Source: Liolophura sinensis | Lineage: Eukaryota; Mollusca; Polyplacophora; Chitonida; Chitonidae | Direction of reading: 5' to 3' | Assembly: GCF_032854445.1 (NCBI RefSeq) | Contig: NC_088295.1 | Coordinates: 76,724,028 to 76,788,027, forward strand | DNA length: 64,000 bases | Part shown: piece after piece, positions 49,801 to 64,000 of the stretch | Layout: each line of letters opens with the position of its first letter | How positions within the stretch are numbered: position 1 is the stretch's first letter | Made by a program: the position numbers and the translations under genes | Notes under the pieces: generated by a model | Seen by the model: only the letters and a program-made list of their open reading frames with translations | Told to the model about the DNA's origin: nothing | The model's database searches: none

Positions 49801-50551
49801 TTACCTGTCTGATGGTACATCAACAACTTCGTATGGTGCCAATACAGACTGTTTTTCTGGGTGAGAAATCTTCCTTAACTGACGTTCCTGACGTGGGGAA
49901 TTAGAATGTGAATAAAGCTTATGATATTCTCCTTTGGGTTGTTCTCTGAACGCTGGTCTATCTAAGTGATCATACGTGTTAGGGTAATTCCCTGGAGATG
50001 AAATCTTCACCAATTTTCTGGATTGACCGCTAGGCGAGGGCGAAGTCCTGGACACTTCAGAGTACGGGTTATCACAAGATTGTGCCGCCCCTGTTTTGCT
50101 GCCAGCACTATTGTTTTCAAATATCGTGGCGTAGTTCAACACCCCTGAAGATGGCTGTTTGCAGAGTGGGACAGGCAAGCGTTTGGGTTCAGCGTTACAG
50201 ATTCTCACCGCGGGTTTTCCGCCTTCATCCTTTACCCCAGACAAATCATCAAAAATCTGGTACACTATGGGTGGGTCAGATGCAATGCAGTGTGAATTTT
50301 CACTTGAGGGATGTTTTTTGTTTATCTTATGATTAGAGTACATGGCTTTGATTTCCTCTGATGATTTCTCTGTTGACAGTTGTGCCTCAGTGTCAGGATC
50401 TATGGTATAATACTGGTGATCGCTGGGTTTGGCCTTCTTATCATGTGGGGTAATGTCACTGGCGGGGCCACCCTCAGCATTACCGGTAGATGCAGACGAC
50501 TTAGGTGGAGAGCGGTCAGCACGACGGCGTCTGGCGCGACTTTCCCTTCGC
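49801..50551 (-). CDS. Gene 4 cytoplasmic-tail exon
   Basis: The acceptor 'cccgtttccag' joins in phase to give RKRRRES. About 250 residues, basic at first, with LNYATIF, NPYSEVS, YPNTYDH, GEYHKLY and APYEVVD, and Y-S-N at 50340-50332. The frame ends at taa (49803-49801), but that stop overlaps a donor-like 'gacag|gtaaca', so a further exon cannot be excluded. Confidence 0.8.
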
Positions 50552-53500
50552 CTGGAAACGGGTATTGCATAAATGTTATCCATACATACAATTTAAACGA
50601 TAGGTCCATTAATTAAGGAGTGTTTAAAAATTGCCTCTAATCCTCTGTGGTATTACGAGTCGTGTCGACGAGTCGCTTGAACACGGTGATTTACAATAAA
50701 GAGAAATTTTTCGCTTTCAATCAAAGTTTGACTGAAATACAGGACTCAGTTGATTTGATTGTTTTCTTAGAAGTTAACGTCCTGTCAATTTTAGTTCAGT
50801 CATATCAAACAGTACAACCTTGAGAGAGACCAGGTTCATTCTACATACCTGTAGTGTTGTGGCACTACAACGCCATGCCAAAGATACCAAGCACCATGCC
50901 CATTAGCTATTATGTACTGTAACCAGGTCTCCCACTACCTGACCCTGTTTCTCTATGCAGAGTGTCCGAGCAGGAATTACACATTTTTGTGCCTGTGGTA
51001 TGGCTCGACTATGGATTCAAGTCGGTGATACGGTGGATGTTTTAAACTTTGGGCCTTATTACAAAAGCACACACCTTGTGAATATCATACTATTTTTAAA
51101 ATACTTTCAGTTAACATTTAATGTAGCATAAGCCCCACGCCAAAAAAGCGTTATCAACTTCAACGTAAGCCACAATGTTAAGAACTCTCTTCAATGACAT
51201 CAAAAAAAAAAACAATAAAACAACCAATAAATAATTTAAAAAGTTATTCATTATGTTAATCTTACCTCTTTCTCACGAAAAGGACGTAACCCACAGCAAA
51301 TGCGCAGCCGATTAATACCAGACCCAGGCCAACACCAACGCCAATAAACACACTGGCTGAAAGTAGAGAAAACTATGTAACAGTACTCTCCTTACACACG
51401 ATGTTTTTATGAAAGGAAAACGTTAAAACTCTTGAATGTTTAAGACAGACAAGGAGTGTGTTAGAATTAATACTGTTTCCAGAAACGAAAGATGACTTTA
51501 TAAAAATTGCAATACATTACCGTCATGTCTAACATATTCGTCGAAAAGCGGCACGTGAGTAGGTCAAGCACATTGGTGTCTTGCAGCATATATAATCTAT
51601 AAAAGAAGCAACTATTCTATCCATACCTGAGTTTCAAGTGTAAAAACATTGCTTGATCTTGCAAAGGCTTTGGTCCATTGCAACATTAAGACTGAATTGT
51701 TGGACGTTAAATGTCCCTCATTAGAGGTCATCTACTTACTATTCTGGGGTTCAACATCACTTAATCTGCTCCCTGTTTCATTAATATTACCTGAAAATAA
51801 AGACATCACATCAGCGAAAACTCACCATTTATACAGAAGATTTCATCAGTTCTCACTTAGTAATCATGCACATGCTTACCAACTTTGACATAGTTTTATC
51901 TTTACATCACATAGCTGGGTCATGGCTCAAATACTGCTGAAATGGTGTTACGCCATAACTATCCATTCCTATACCTCACAACATAGTGCCACACAGATTA
52001 CTGCATCTACAGCAAGGCAAAATGTAACGAACAAGACTGAAATCAGAAGCGCACACCTTCACCACAATTTACCATGTTTTGATTATTATCTAGTTTGTTC
52101 AACATCAACAATAAGAAACTCACCATTCCTTCCCTTTTCGTCCACAGTGCCAGAGACGCTACCAAACCTGGTGTCCCTCTCAGGATCGACAGGAAACAGA
52201 GTGACGCCAATATCAGATGAAGCTGCAAAAATATGTTTTAATGTAGACTGAAAGGCGAGTAATTTGTATTTGTTCTGTGGTGCTCATAAATGGACGTGGT
52301 GTAACCGTGATACATGTACACGTGGAAGCACAGGCGATGACATTGCTGATTCAATCACTCGATTAATTTTATTAGATTGGTTAGATTTTACTCACCAATG
52401 ATATTCCTTTACAAAAAAACATTGTTTCAATTTCAAAAACGAATTGAATATCTTAGACCCTTGTGATCCATCTCTACAGCATCATGATGCCAGAGCAACA
52501 AGGCCTACAATCTTTTAACAATTGCTTCCTTCCATTTAAATGGAACATACATGAGAAGTATCCTCTGCATCAAACCCACTCGGCCACGACCCACTCCCAA
52601 TACACGCATTAGGAAGAAACTTATTCGAGAGTTAGCTCTTTAACCAACTACTAGTGTTACGTCCACATAAAACAAACATGTTTTGCAATCGAGAGATAAA
52701 TAGTCAAGTTTCTTTTGTTTCTTTGTGTTGCTTTCTTTCCTCCTTCAAGTTTAAGTACACAGTGAGGTACGATCGCAATTGTACATGGTACCTATGTGTT
52801 TTGCAAGGATCTCATCTGTTAAATTACCTTGACATGTATCATTGATTGAGCCATCTGCGCACTGACAGGTAAACGAGCCGACGGTGTTAACGCATGCGCC
52901 GTTCACTCCACATATGTCCAGGTCCAAAGCTTCACACTCGTTCACGTCTAAAATACGCCAATAACCATGCTGACATTTAGGACCATGTACTGTCATGAAA
53001 TAACGCCCAGCAGCATTTATTTACTGATAAAGTCGTTTTTCATTCTGTGATATTCAAAAGTATATTGCAGCATCATCAGTATAGCTTCGTATCTAAAACA
53101 TTGAATATTGTGCTAAAAATCAGTAAGTCGTGTGGCCGCACTTGTCATTTATATATTTATTCATTAATTTGTGTTTAGTGTTATGTTCAACAAGTTTTGA
53201 CTTATAAAACGGCGGTTAGCTTGTTGGCTGGCGGCAAGGGAAGTGTCTAGACAGGACTCAACCACTGTTATGTGTCAGGTATATGTACCTGACAAACCCC
53301 CTGACTTAAAGCCGCAGCAGAACTTGCCAGAGATGTATTGGAGCATGTGACATCATCGGTGACCGGAATCAGCTGCGATCTGAACTACGATTTGGACAAA
53401 TCTGCCATCGAAAGGCCCAAATTATTATTAAAACCAGAACGTTTCATTATAAAAATATAAATAAACGGGTCGTGATCCCAAACTAGATCTTTGCTTTAAA

Positions 53501-56500
53501 CAGATCGGAATATTGCAGTTAATAATGTGACTATGTGTAACCACAAGTCCGCAAATAGCAAGACTATAAGGTGAAAATATTCCCAAAGAAGGAAACTAAA
53601 AGCTTTATAGTTGATCTTTCAGGAATGTAATTCCTTTGTTCATGTTCATATCTAAGATGAATACAAAGTTGGACGTTAGATTACCATAGCAAAACCCATT
53701 CCCTTGGGAAAATCCTGGAGCGCATGAACAGTTGTAACTTCCTGCTGTGTTGGAACATATGCTGTTATCAGGACACCGTGGGTTCATCTCACACTCATTT
53801 ACATCTGCCAAAACAAAGTTCATGTCAATACAAACCATAAGTACAGATGGCAAACAATGTGATATTTGTATACAATAACTAATGTACTTTTCATTCATTT
53901 CAATCATGTGACACTTATTCCCAAAACCCCATTTTCCGGTCAGACATATAACAGGATGCATGGACCGGGATATAGTGTTGTCTTGTGATTAGGAGATCTA
54001 CCCACAGGGCATATATCTTCACCTGTCACGAAGTGAATCGACTGGCGCATACAGATTGATGTTCAGACAGCCCTCAATAATAAGCTACTGTATAACCTGA
54101 TCTTTTTTCATACTTAATATCAGGCAAGCCATTCAGGTAAATACTTGACATCGGCGTACTGCTGCTCCATATGCTTGGATACTTTTGCCTGGCGTATGTC
54201 ATGGATAAACTGAGGTGAATAACCCTTTAACTGAGTATTAAAAGCTTATCAAACAAAGCAATCTGTCATGTGCCTGTTATACCGTTTGCTGGCCAACGTT
54301 GTATAAGTGAAATACTCCTGAGTACAGCATAAAACACTAATCAAATAAATAAACCAAGGCATCGTTTGATACAGTGCTAATTGCTCTATAAATCCCGCTC
54401 AAAAATATAAACATTTTGACATTAAAGTCTACATCCACAATAGGACATTTGTGTACGTATACCTGAGCAAACTGCGTTTCCAGACAGAATCTGTAGATTG
54501 GTAAATCCATCTATACATAGACAATGGAAACTCCCATCGAGATTGGAACACCAAGTGTTCTCTCCGCAGTTATGCTGATGGATTAAACACTCGTTAACAT
54601 CTGAAAGGAGAGAGAAGTCTGGTTGACTTTCGTACAGAAAGCTGATATGCAAGTATTATTGTTTTCATTTCATAGCTATCTAAATGTTTCGCAATACTGG
54701 TTAAGTAATATGCTCTGTGTTGCTTTGTCAAGACAACCCAAAGTAGATGCATAAAGATCAAAGCAGAATGTAACAAAAACTAGGTGACTTAGATGTATTG
54801 TTTCATTTCAGACAAATACCCACTGACCCATGAGGTCGTGTATCAGAATACAGGGCACAGCTTGGGTCAGTTGCTTGGAGTTAGGTCTACTCGGTTTCCT
54901 TCTCTAAATATATAAACCTCAACGTCGCTGTGAGTTCAAATCCAGGTCGTACTGGCTTCCTCTCCGACCGTAGGGGGGAAGGCGTTTTAGCAACCTGCGG
55001 ATGGTCTTGAGTTCCTCCCGGACGCTGCCCGGTTTTCCTCCACCATAATGCTGACCGCCGTCGCATAAGTGAAATATTCTTGAGTACACCGTAAACCACC
55101 AATGAAATAAACAAATGAATATTTCTGGGTCACAAAATTAAGTAACTACAGCCAACAAAAGCATTCAATCCTTAACCGGAGTCAGCATCCATACCACACA
55201 CATAAATCCCTTAGCAGCGTCCAATAGGTGAAAAATGTAGGAGTAGACGTAAAACACCAGTGAAATGAGTAAAACTAAATAAGTAGGCTTAACCTGAAGT
55301 AGGCCAACCTCATGATCAGTCTTGTATATATTTATATAGTATGGAGGAAATCGTGATGTCTGTGTGAATCGCTGATATTCCGCCGAATTCAAACTGAACA
55401 ACAAGTGAACTGCCAGCTACGCGACACCGTCTGATTGGCGAGACCATAGGGTACTGATTCTTTTTTTTTTTTTTTCGTATGCTTTCTTTTTTACCTGGTT
55501 TTCAAACGGAATGCTTACTTTGTTTTCTTTCAACAAGATTCGCTTGCGAGTGGAAGGAGAGGGCATTTGCAGATACATGGGTTTCAAATAACAGCGCATA
55601 AATATAGCAGCAGACAGTTGTCTTACTCTGTGGTTATCCATTGTGGTCAGTTAAAGGCTGCTTCTCTAATGTAGGCTTCGTAATGTAGATGGTGTTGGAC
55701 ATTAAGAGCTTTATTAACTGAAGATGGGGATATCACAATAAGGTTGACGTTCACATTAACTGTCCATTAATAAACATTTAACTAATAGCTCACTGACACG
55801 CACGTGCATAACGTGGATACAGGTCTTCATTCATGTCAATGGTGAATCGCTCTTGCCCTGAGAAGGGGGCCTTTCACAAAGTTGTAAATGCGTAAGCACT
55901 GTTAATTGAGGGTGGGAGGTGTTGGGTGGATTTATATAATGGCGTCAGAAATATTAACAGTTGAAATAAGCCTAAAGCTATATTGCATGTACATGTAAAG
56001 CCCGCTGAAATTTAACAGGCCTTGTTAAACATACAAATGGTATCACACAATTTCAGTGAAGCATATTTTCATGCACAGTTTCTGTTTCTCTAATTTCTCA
56101 CCCGTACAGCTGAACTCGAGCCCTCTATTGGGGTCTGTGTTCTCAAACCCCACTTCACACTGGCATTCCCAATTCTCCGTAAACTCATCGTAACAGTAGA
56201 ATGCATTTAGTCCACAGCTCCGACTGCCACGCTGCTGACATACTGGCAAATGGAAACACAATGTTAAGGATAAAACAGAAAATGCTCCTTCAAAAAATAA
56301 ACAATCTGTTAAATTTAACAGGAAGTCTCTTATCTGTGTGATACTCAAGGGTATACTATTCTGTTATGGCAGCATATTATTCTATTAAATATGGCAACAT
56401 GTTTTATTAGTTCAACATAAAGATTTTGAGTTAGACTAACAAGATTTTGTGTTGTAATAAGAGGATATATTCTAACATCACTCAGAGCACAGGCTTTCTG

Positions 56501-57634
56501 TTAGAATCAAGAGATTATTGCTTTGAGTGTGAAACATGTATAGCTAATAGATATTGGATATATACAAATATCTACATGAAAAGTATAAATTCCTTAACCT
56601 GAATATTTGTCACTAAGCTGTACATGTAATTCTTTATTGTTAAACTGCAATACGCTAAGTGCCTGGGATGGATTTTAGTTTGAATACCTTACACAGGTCT
56701 CAAAAGTTCCTGTGTCCACCGTCATGTATTCTATAAAAGCAAATCATCCTGCGTTTCTTCACAAGATATTTTGTTTAAACTTAAGTGTTACATTTAACAC
56801 TGTTAAGGCCACGAGGAGTGACTGCGTTTATTATAGTTGCATATATCTGACCAGTTTTATTAAGTATTATTGTTGAGGAGTTTTAAAACATTAATACTTC
56901 ATAAAACAGGTCAGATAGCTCTTACAAGTGCAGTCACTGCTCGTGATCTTTAGAGTTAAATGTAACACTTTAGTTTTAAGAGTGTATACGTTTTCCTTGC
57001 TGAAGTATATATTTTTGGCTATCAGAGGTAACTGTGAACTAATTTGCCATAGATATTCACATATACTTTGCACAATCTGCTGTTTCGAACTAGTCATAAA
57101 CGATGTCGGCCTTCGATAAATGTTTCTTCACATGATTTACTATCAATTGTATATGAACTGTCATAAAAGACATTATATGCATTAAGTATATATTTGAATC
57201 ATTCTAAAAATCTACCCATCGCACACACTGAGCCGCAGAGCTAGATTCTATATATATCCAGTTGGTATTCCTCCGACTATAGCTGCACGGCCAAAACAAT
57301 ATTTACCGATCGCTTAATGAGTACAAAATCCTGCTGTAGAGACTGTCAGATTTCCTTTTTTCTTACACCATCTTCTTGGGTAAAAATATATTGCCAAAAG
57401 AAAAAGAAACCTTTTTCATTTCACAGTCAGACAGGTGCACTTTTTCCATTGAAGATTTCACAATTTTCAACACAACAGGTGATCATTTTAACATTTGTTT
57501 CCATTATTTAATGACCATCCATATATTTGACTTTAACATGCATGGCATAATATAAACTATTGGAATTTACCTTGAGTAACTCCTCCAGATATGACCGCAG
57601 CGATAATAGACAAGTTCAATATGCTTTTATCCAT
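49801..57634 (-). CDS. Gene 4: EGF receptor-like protein with tyrosine-motif tail (9 exons, minus strand)
   Basis: I do not recognise a named orthologue. Exons in transcript order: 57634-57571, 56242-56102, 54600-54463, 53804-53685, 52947-52828, 52222-52124, 51790-51740, 51356-51266, 50551-49801; joined length 524 residues. Signal peptide about 1-20; head module (C-QQRGSRS-C-GLNAFY-C-YDEFTENWE-C-Q-C); three six-Cys calcium-binding EGFs (all DVNEC); a 50-residue stalk from two small exons; transmembrane helix about 247-271; basic juxtamembrane RKRRRESRARRRR; tail to 524. The tail carries YATI, YSEV, YHKL and YEVV motifs plus Y-S-N-H. It converges on gene 3, its closest relative in domain count and tail length. 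Receptor signalling is inferred from motifs. Confidence 0.85.
51266..51356 (-). CDS. Gene 4 transmembrane exon
   Basis: Phase 1 in, phase 2 out. S-V-F-I-G-V-G-V-G-L-G-L, then a hydrophobic stretch to Y-V-L-F-V-R-K. The helix has the same Gly spacing as the paralogues. Confidence 0.87.
51740..51790 (-). CDS. Gene 4 51-nt stalk exon
   Basis: A very small exon flanked by 'ctttattttcag' and 'aata|gtaagt', phase 1-1. It encodes G-N-I-N-E-T-G-S-R-L-S-D-V-E-P-Q-N. Skipping it would keep the frame, so it could be a cassette exon. Confidence 0.65.
53155..53240 (-). repeat. Diverged SINE remnant in gene 4 intron
   Basis: 'tttattcattaatttgtgtt' and 'gacttataaaacggcggttagc' resemble the reverse-oriented 3' end of the SINE. 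Confidence 0.5.
54285..54350 (+). repeat. SINE 3' fragment
   Basis: 'ttgctggccaacgttgtata', 'agtgaaatactcctgagtac' and 'ataaaacactaatcaaataa'. Confidence 0.8.
54912..55122 (+). repeat. SINE copy in gene 4 intron
   Basis: From 'acgtcgctgtgagttcaaat' (B-box region) through 'cttcctctccgaccgtaggg', 'ctgaccgccgtcgcataagt' and 'aatattcttgagtacaccgt' to the AT-rich end. The first part of the head is missing. Confidence 0.9.
56288..56530. mobile_element. MITE-like element, about 243 bp, in gene 4 intron 1
   Basis: The left part contains 'aatctgttaaatttaacagg' then 'aagtct'. The right part contains 'cactcagagcacaggctttc' then 'tgttagaatc' and ends 'tttgagtgt'. It is the same family as the elements at 10207 and 48006 and similar in length to the former after removal of its insert. 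Confidence 0.65.
57571..57634 (-). CDS. Gene 4 signal-peptide exon
   Basis: ATG at 57634; encodes MDKSILNLSIIAAVISGGVTQ split by a phase-1 donor 'caag|gtaaat'. It is short but hydrophobic. The next exon starts with the head module, as in genes 2 and 3. Confidence 0.78.
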
Positions 57635-59563
57635 GATGGGCAGATCCGTATACAGCTTACATGCTTCACTGCTGCCGTCTCAGGGCTATGTACACAGAGC
57701 AAGTTCTAAATCATCCCCATGCTCAGGATCGGCTTCCTACAAGTGGTGCGTGACGAATGGGGCTATTTTGGGTTATATTTGAGTTACTGCTTGTGTCATC
57801 CAACGAACCGCAAACTAAATGTTTCTATATTCGTCCCAATTTAGAAAAAAGTAACCACAAAAACATTTCGTCTCTAAAATACAGCCATGTTCTCTTAGTC
57901 TTTACACTCATATTTTTGTAAATGATCACACTGAGTTTTATCCTTAGGCTATATTTTATAGATGAACGGTTTTATGACTGACTGACAATAGTGTCATTGT
58001 GTTTAACAATAAGGAAACATTTCACGAAATTTTAGCGGTACATGGCTTGCACGCGAGCAGGCATAGGCCATATGACAGCATCGACAACCCGTGAAAATTT
58101 ATTCAACAACATGATCACATGCGCCACCAACTTTCTACTGGAAATAACCAAGTAGAACTGTTTTGAAAGGAGCCGTTAAAATGGGGCATGGGAAGTAAAA
58201 AATGACCTCAGATTAATTTTATAAACCAAAATGTCAACCGTTCCATGAAAAGGAGGTTACTATGTCACATGTCTCATGTACGGCTATGCATGCTTTTTCC
58301 CTCTGTCGTGTATGTTCGTGCAGTCCCTTACTTCTGTCTCCAGTCACAAATGTTTGAGTCAATACATGAACTGTCACTGTCTCAAACGTTCTTCACTCAC
58401 AAATCAACACCGAAAAACGCCAAGACCCACTGACGTTATAAATCTTCCACAAAATGCTATATTTACATGTAGAATATGTTATAAAGGTAGGGCGGATCAG
58501 CTTTGTATATTTGAGAGATCTAAGTCACGAGTTCCAATGTGTATGTAAATCAATGCATCCCGTAATGTGAGTGCATGTGCACTGAAAAATGTGTCATTGT
58601 ACACTGAATAAATATAGATATGCAAAACTAATCCGTTATCTGCACTTGTAATTGGTTTTATCTGCCCATATTTATAGCTTAGGACATTTGGAATAATTTC
58701 AGTAAAATATACCTTTGTCCTTTAATCAAGATGTCCAGATTTAGCATTACCATGTATTCTCAGTAAGACACAGTTTTCAAGGTAAAATGATGAGTGGACA
58801 ACGTATGTTCTCGTGAGAAAACTGAACCAAGGTTAGTAAAATTATTTGTCACACATATTTTGCATGTATCAGATGAAAGAGTATCCACACTACTTCTTGA
58901 TCAAACCTTTCCTATACCCATATGAACATTTCACTGACTAGTACATATGCATTTCCTGATGTCCTCTAATACGGGAATAGTGGCATGGAAATCCGTCTCA
59001 GTCAATGTTTTTCGTGCTCACTTGAGAAAGTGCAATCGAAAAATAATCATAATTGTGTTTGAAGCCGTGCATGTATATATGCCTTCTTCACGACTTTGAT
59101 TTCAGTACAGACGCAACGCAAAGCTGCTGTACATCCGTCTGCAAAAATCCCAACGCTTTATTGAATAAATTATACAAATGTAAACATGTGACGTAAAGGT
59201 GATTTGGTTGGAAAAATCATTGCATACACTCTTTTCAAGTTTGGTTAGTTCAAAACACTGGGTAAAGCATGACGGTCAGATCAGAATATGGTTGTCATAA
59301 AGTTTGCCAGATTTTCTAAGTAGGTTCTTCACTGAACTTTTCGAACAGGAATAACATATTTATACAATGTATAATGAAAATGGATCTTCGCATACGAGTA
59401 CCGCAGCACTGTAGCGGACCTTCCTACCAGGATGACAGAAACGTTACATTCTTAACAGGAATACTTGTTCACTCTGCTCAGATTGTGTTCTTAACTGCAA
59501 ACAGAAATGTATGCTCAAAGGACGGAAATCGACATTACACAAAGGAAACTCAAGAAAACAAGA
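57635..59563. other. Intergenic region between gene 4 and the RNF32-like gene
   Basis: About 1.9 kb with no coding exon supported. It must hold the gene 4 promoter (right of 57634, minus strand) and the 3' untranslated region of the RING gene. A minus-strand AATAAA at 59162-59157 is a possible polyadenylation signal for the latter. No repeats of the common families were seen. Confidence 0.55.
59157..59162 (-). terminator. Possible polyadenylation signal of the RNF32-like gene
   Basis: AATAAA on the minus strand about 400 nt after the stop codon at 59564. Position is plausible but unsupported by transcripts. Confidence 0.3.
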
Positions 59564-63503
<3,940 letters not shown>

Positions 63504-63837
63504 CTGCAAGGTGGGAAATTATACATGAGGAAAGGGAACCAGTTATCATGATCAATAAAGTATATATCCATATTTATTACAAATATTTACACTGCATTTT
63601 AAAATAATACATTTCATGAAACTGATAGTAAACAATACATTCTGTTACAGGGGATCTAGTATCAAGTGTCAGGACCTATATGTACATGTTCACCCAGCGA
63701 TCTGAAACAACTTTATTTACCTGGTCAGTCAAAATTCTAAAAAAAGCAAACACCACCCATTTTAGCAGGATGAAGTAGCACTTGCTTCAGCTCATAATAG
63801 ACTGACATCACTCAGAAAGTGCGCATTACATGGAAAG

Positions 63838-63935
63838 ATTTGTTTTATTTATTTCATTGGTGTTCTACACCATCATTCAAGAACATTTAACAGTGGCAGC
63901 CAGCATTTTAGTGGGAAGAAACTGTAAGGTACAGG
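63838..63935 (-). repeat. Diverged SINE fragment at window end
   Basis: 'tttatttatttcattggtgt' then 'tctacaccatcattcaagaa' and 'ggcagccagcattttagtgg', reverse-oriented and partly decayed. Confidence 0.75.
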
Positions 63936-64000
63936 GAAAGAGGCATACATGTATCTATAATATGATTAACCAATCAAACACCCAATAACTGAACATTTTT

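Overview
Eukaryotic (animal) genomic DNA. It is AT-rich, with many small exons bounded by GT...AG introns, calcium-binding EGF modules, an RNF32-type RING protein and dozens of tRNA-derived SINE copies. The dominant SINE (a 'cctccgtggctcag' head and a 'gtacggcgtaaaacaccaat' tail) is one I associate with molluscs. A marine mollusc is therefore my best guess; that is recognition, not something I could search. No rRNA, tRNA, CRISPR or prokaryotic operon is present.

Layout. Four paralogous genes for single-pass membrane proteins with EGF ectodomains fill most of the window. Gene 1 (+, 5' end outside the window, about 1-6110) and gene 2 (+, 14735-27248) are followed by gene 3 (+, 32041-44425), and gene 4 (-, 57634-49801) converges on gene 3. 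Further right, a RING-finger gene of the RNF32 family lies on the minus strand (59564 to beyond 63503, 5' end outside the window). Most lines of a six-frame translation are noise; the real coding exons are short (33-150 nt) except for the cytoplasmic-tail exons.

The four EGF genes share a plan. There is a signal-peptide exon (genes 2-4), then a first cysteine-rich module with a 'FCFD/FCYD ... ECQC ... GF' core, then phase 1-1 exons each encoding one EGF module. A short linker exon or two follows, then a transmembrane exon that enters in phase 1 and leaves in phase 2. The transmembrane segment opens with a glycine-rich G-x-G-x-G-x-G motif, and the last exon encodes a tail with Y-x-N motifs. 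Gene 2 is the outlier: 12 of its modules form an array of truncated EGF units, 11 of which have only four cysteines. Tail lengths differ greatly: about 40 residues in gene 1, 104 in gene 2, 270 in gene 3 and 250 in gene 4. The long tails carry several tyrosine motifs and one proline-rich stretch, which suggests phosphotyrosine signalling from cell-surface receptors. Ligands and function are unknown.

Non-coding sequence. Introns and intergenic stretches hold about 20 SINE copies or fragments, including a head-to-tail dimer. A second SINE family is represented by a copy with a 13-bp target duplication inside a 1-kb minisatellite. There is a broken Tc1/mariner element nested in a MITE-like element that has two further copies here, one or two other MITE candidates, and several minisatellites with 30-, 38-, 81- and 84-bp units. 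The 84-bp unit is derived from the end of a gene 2 exon and keeps its reading frame.
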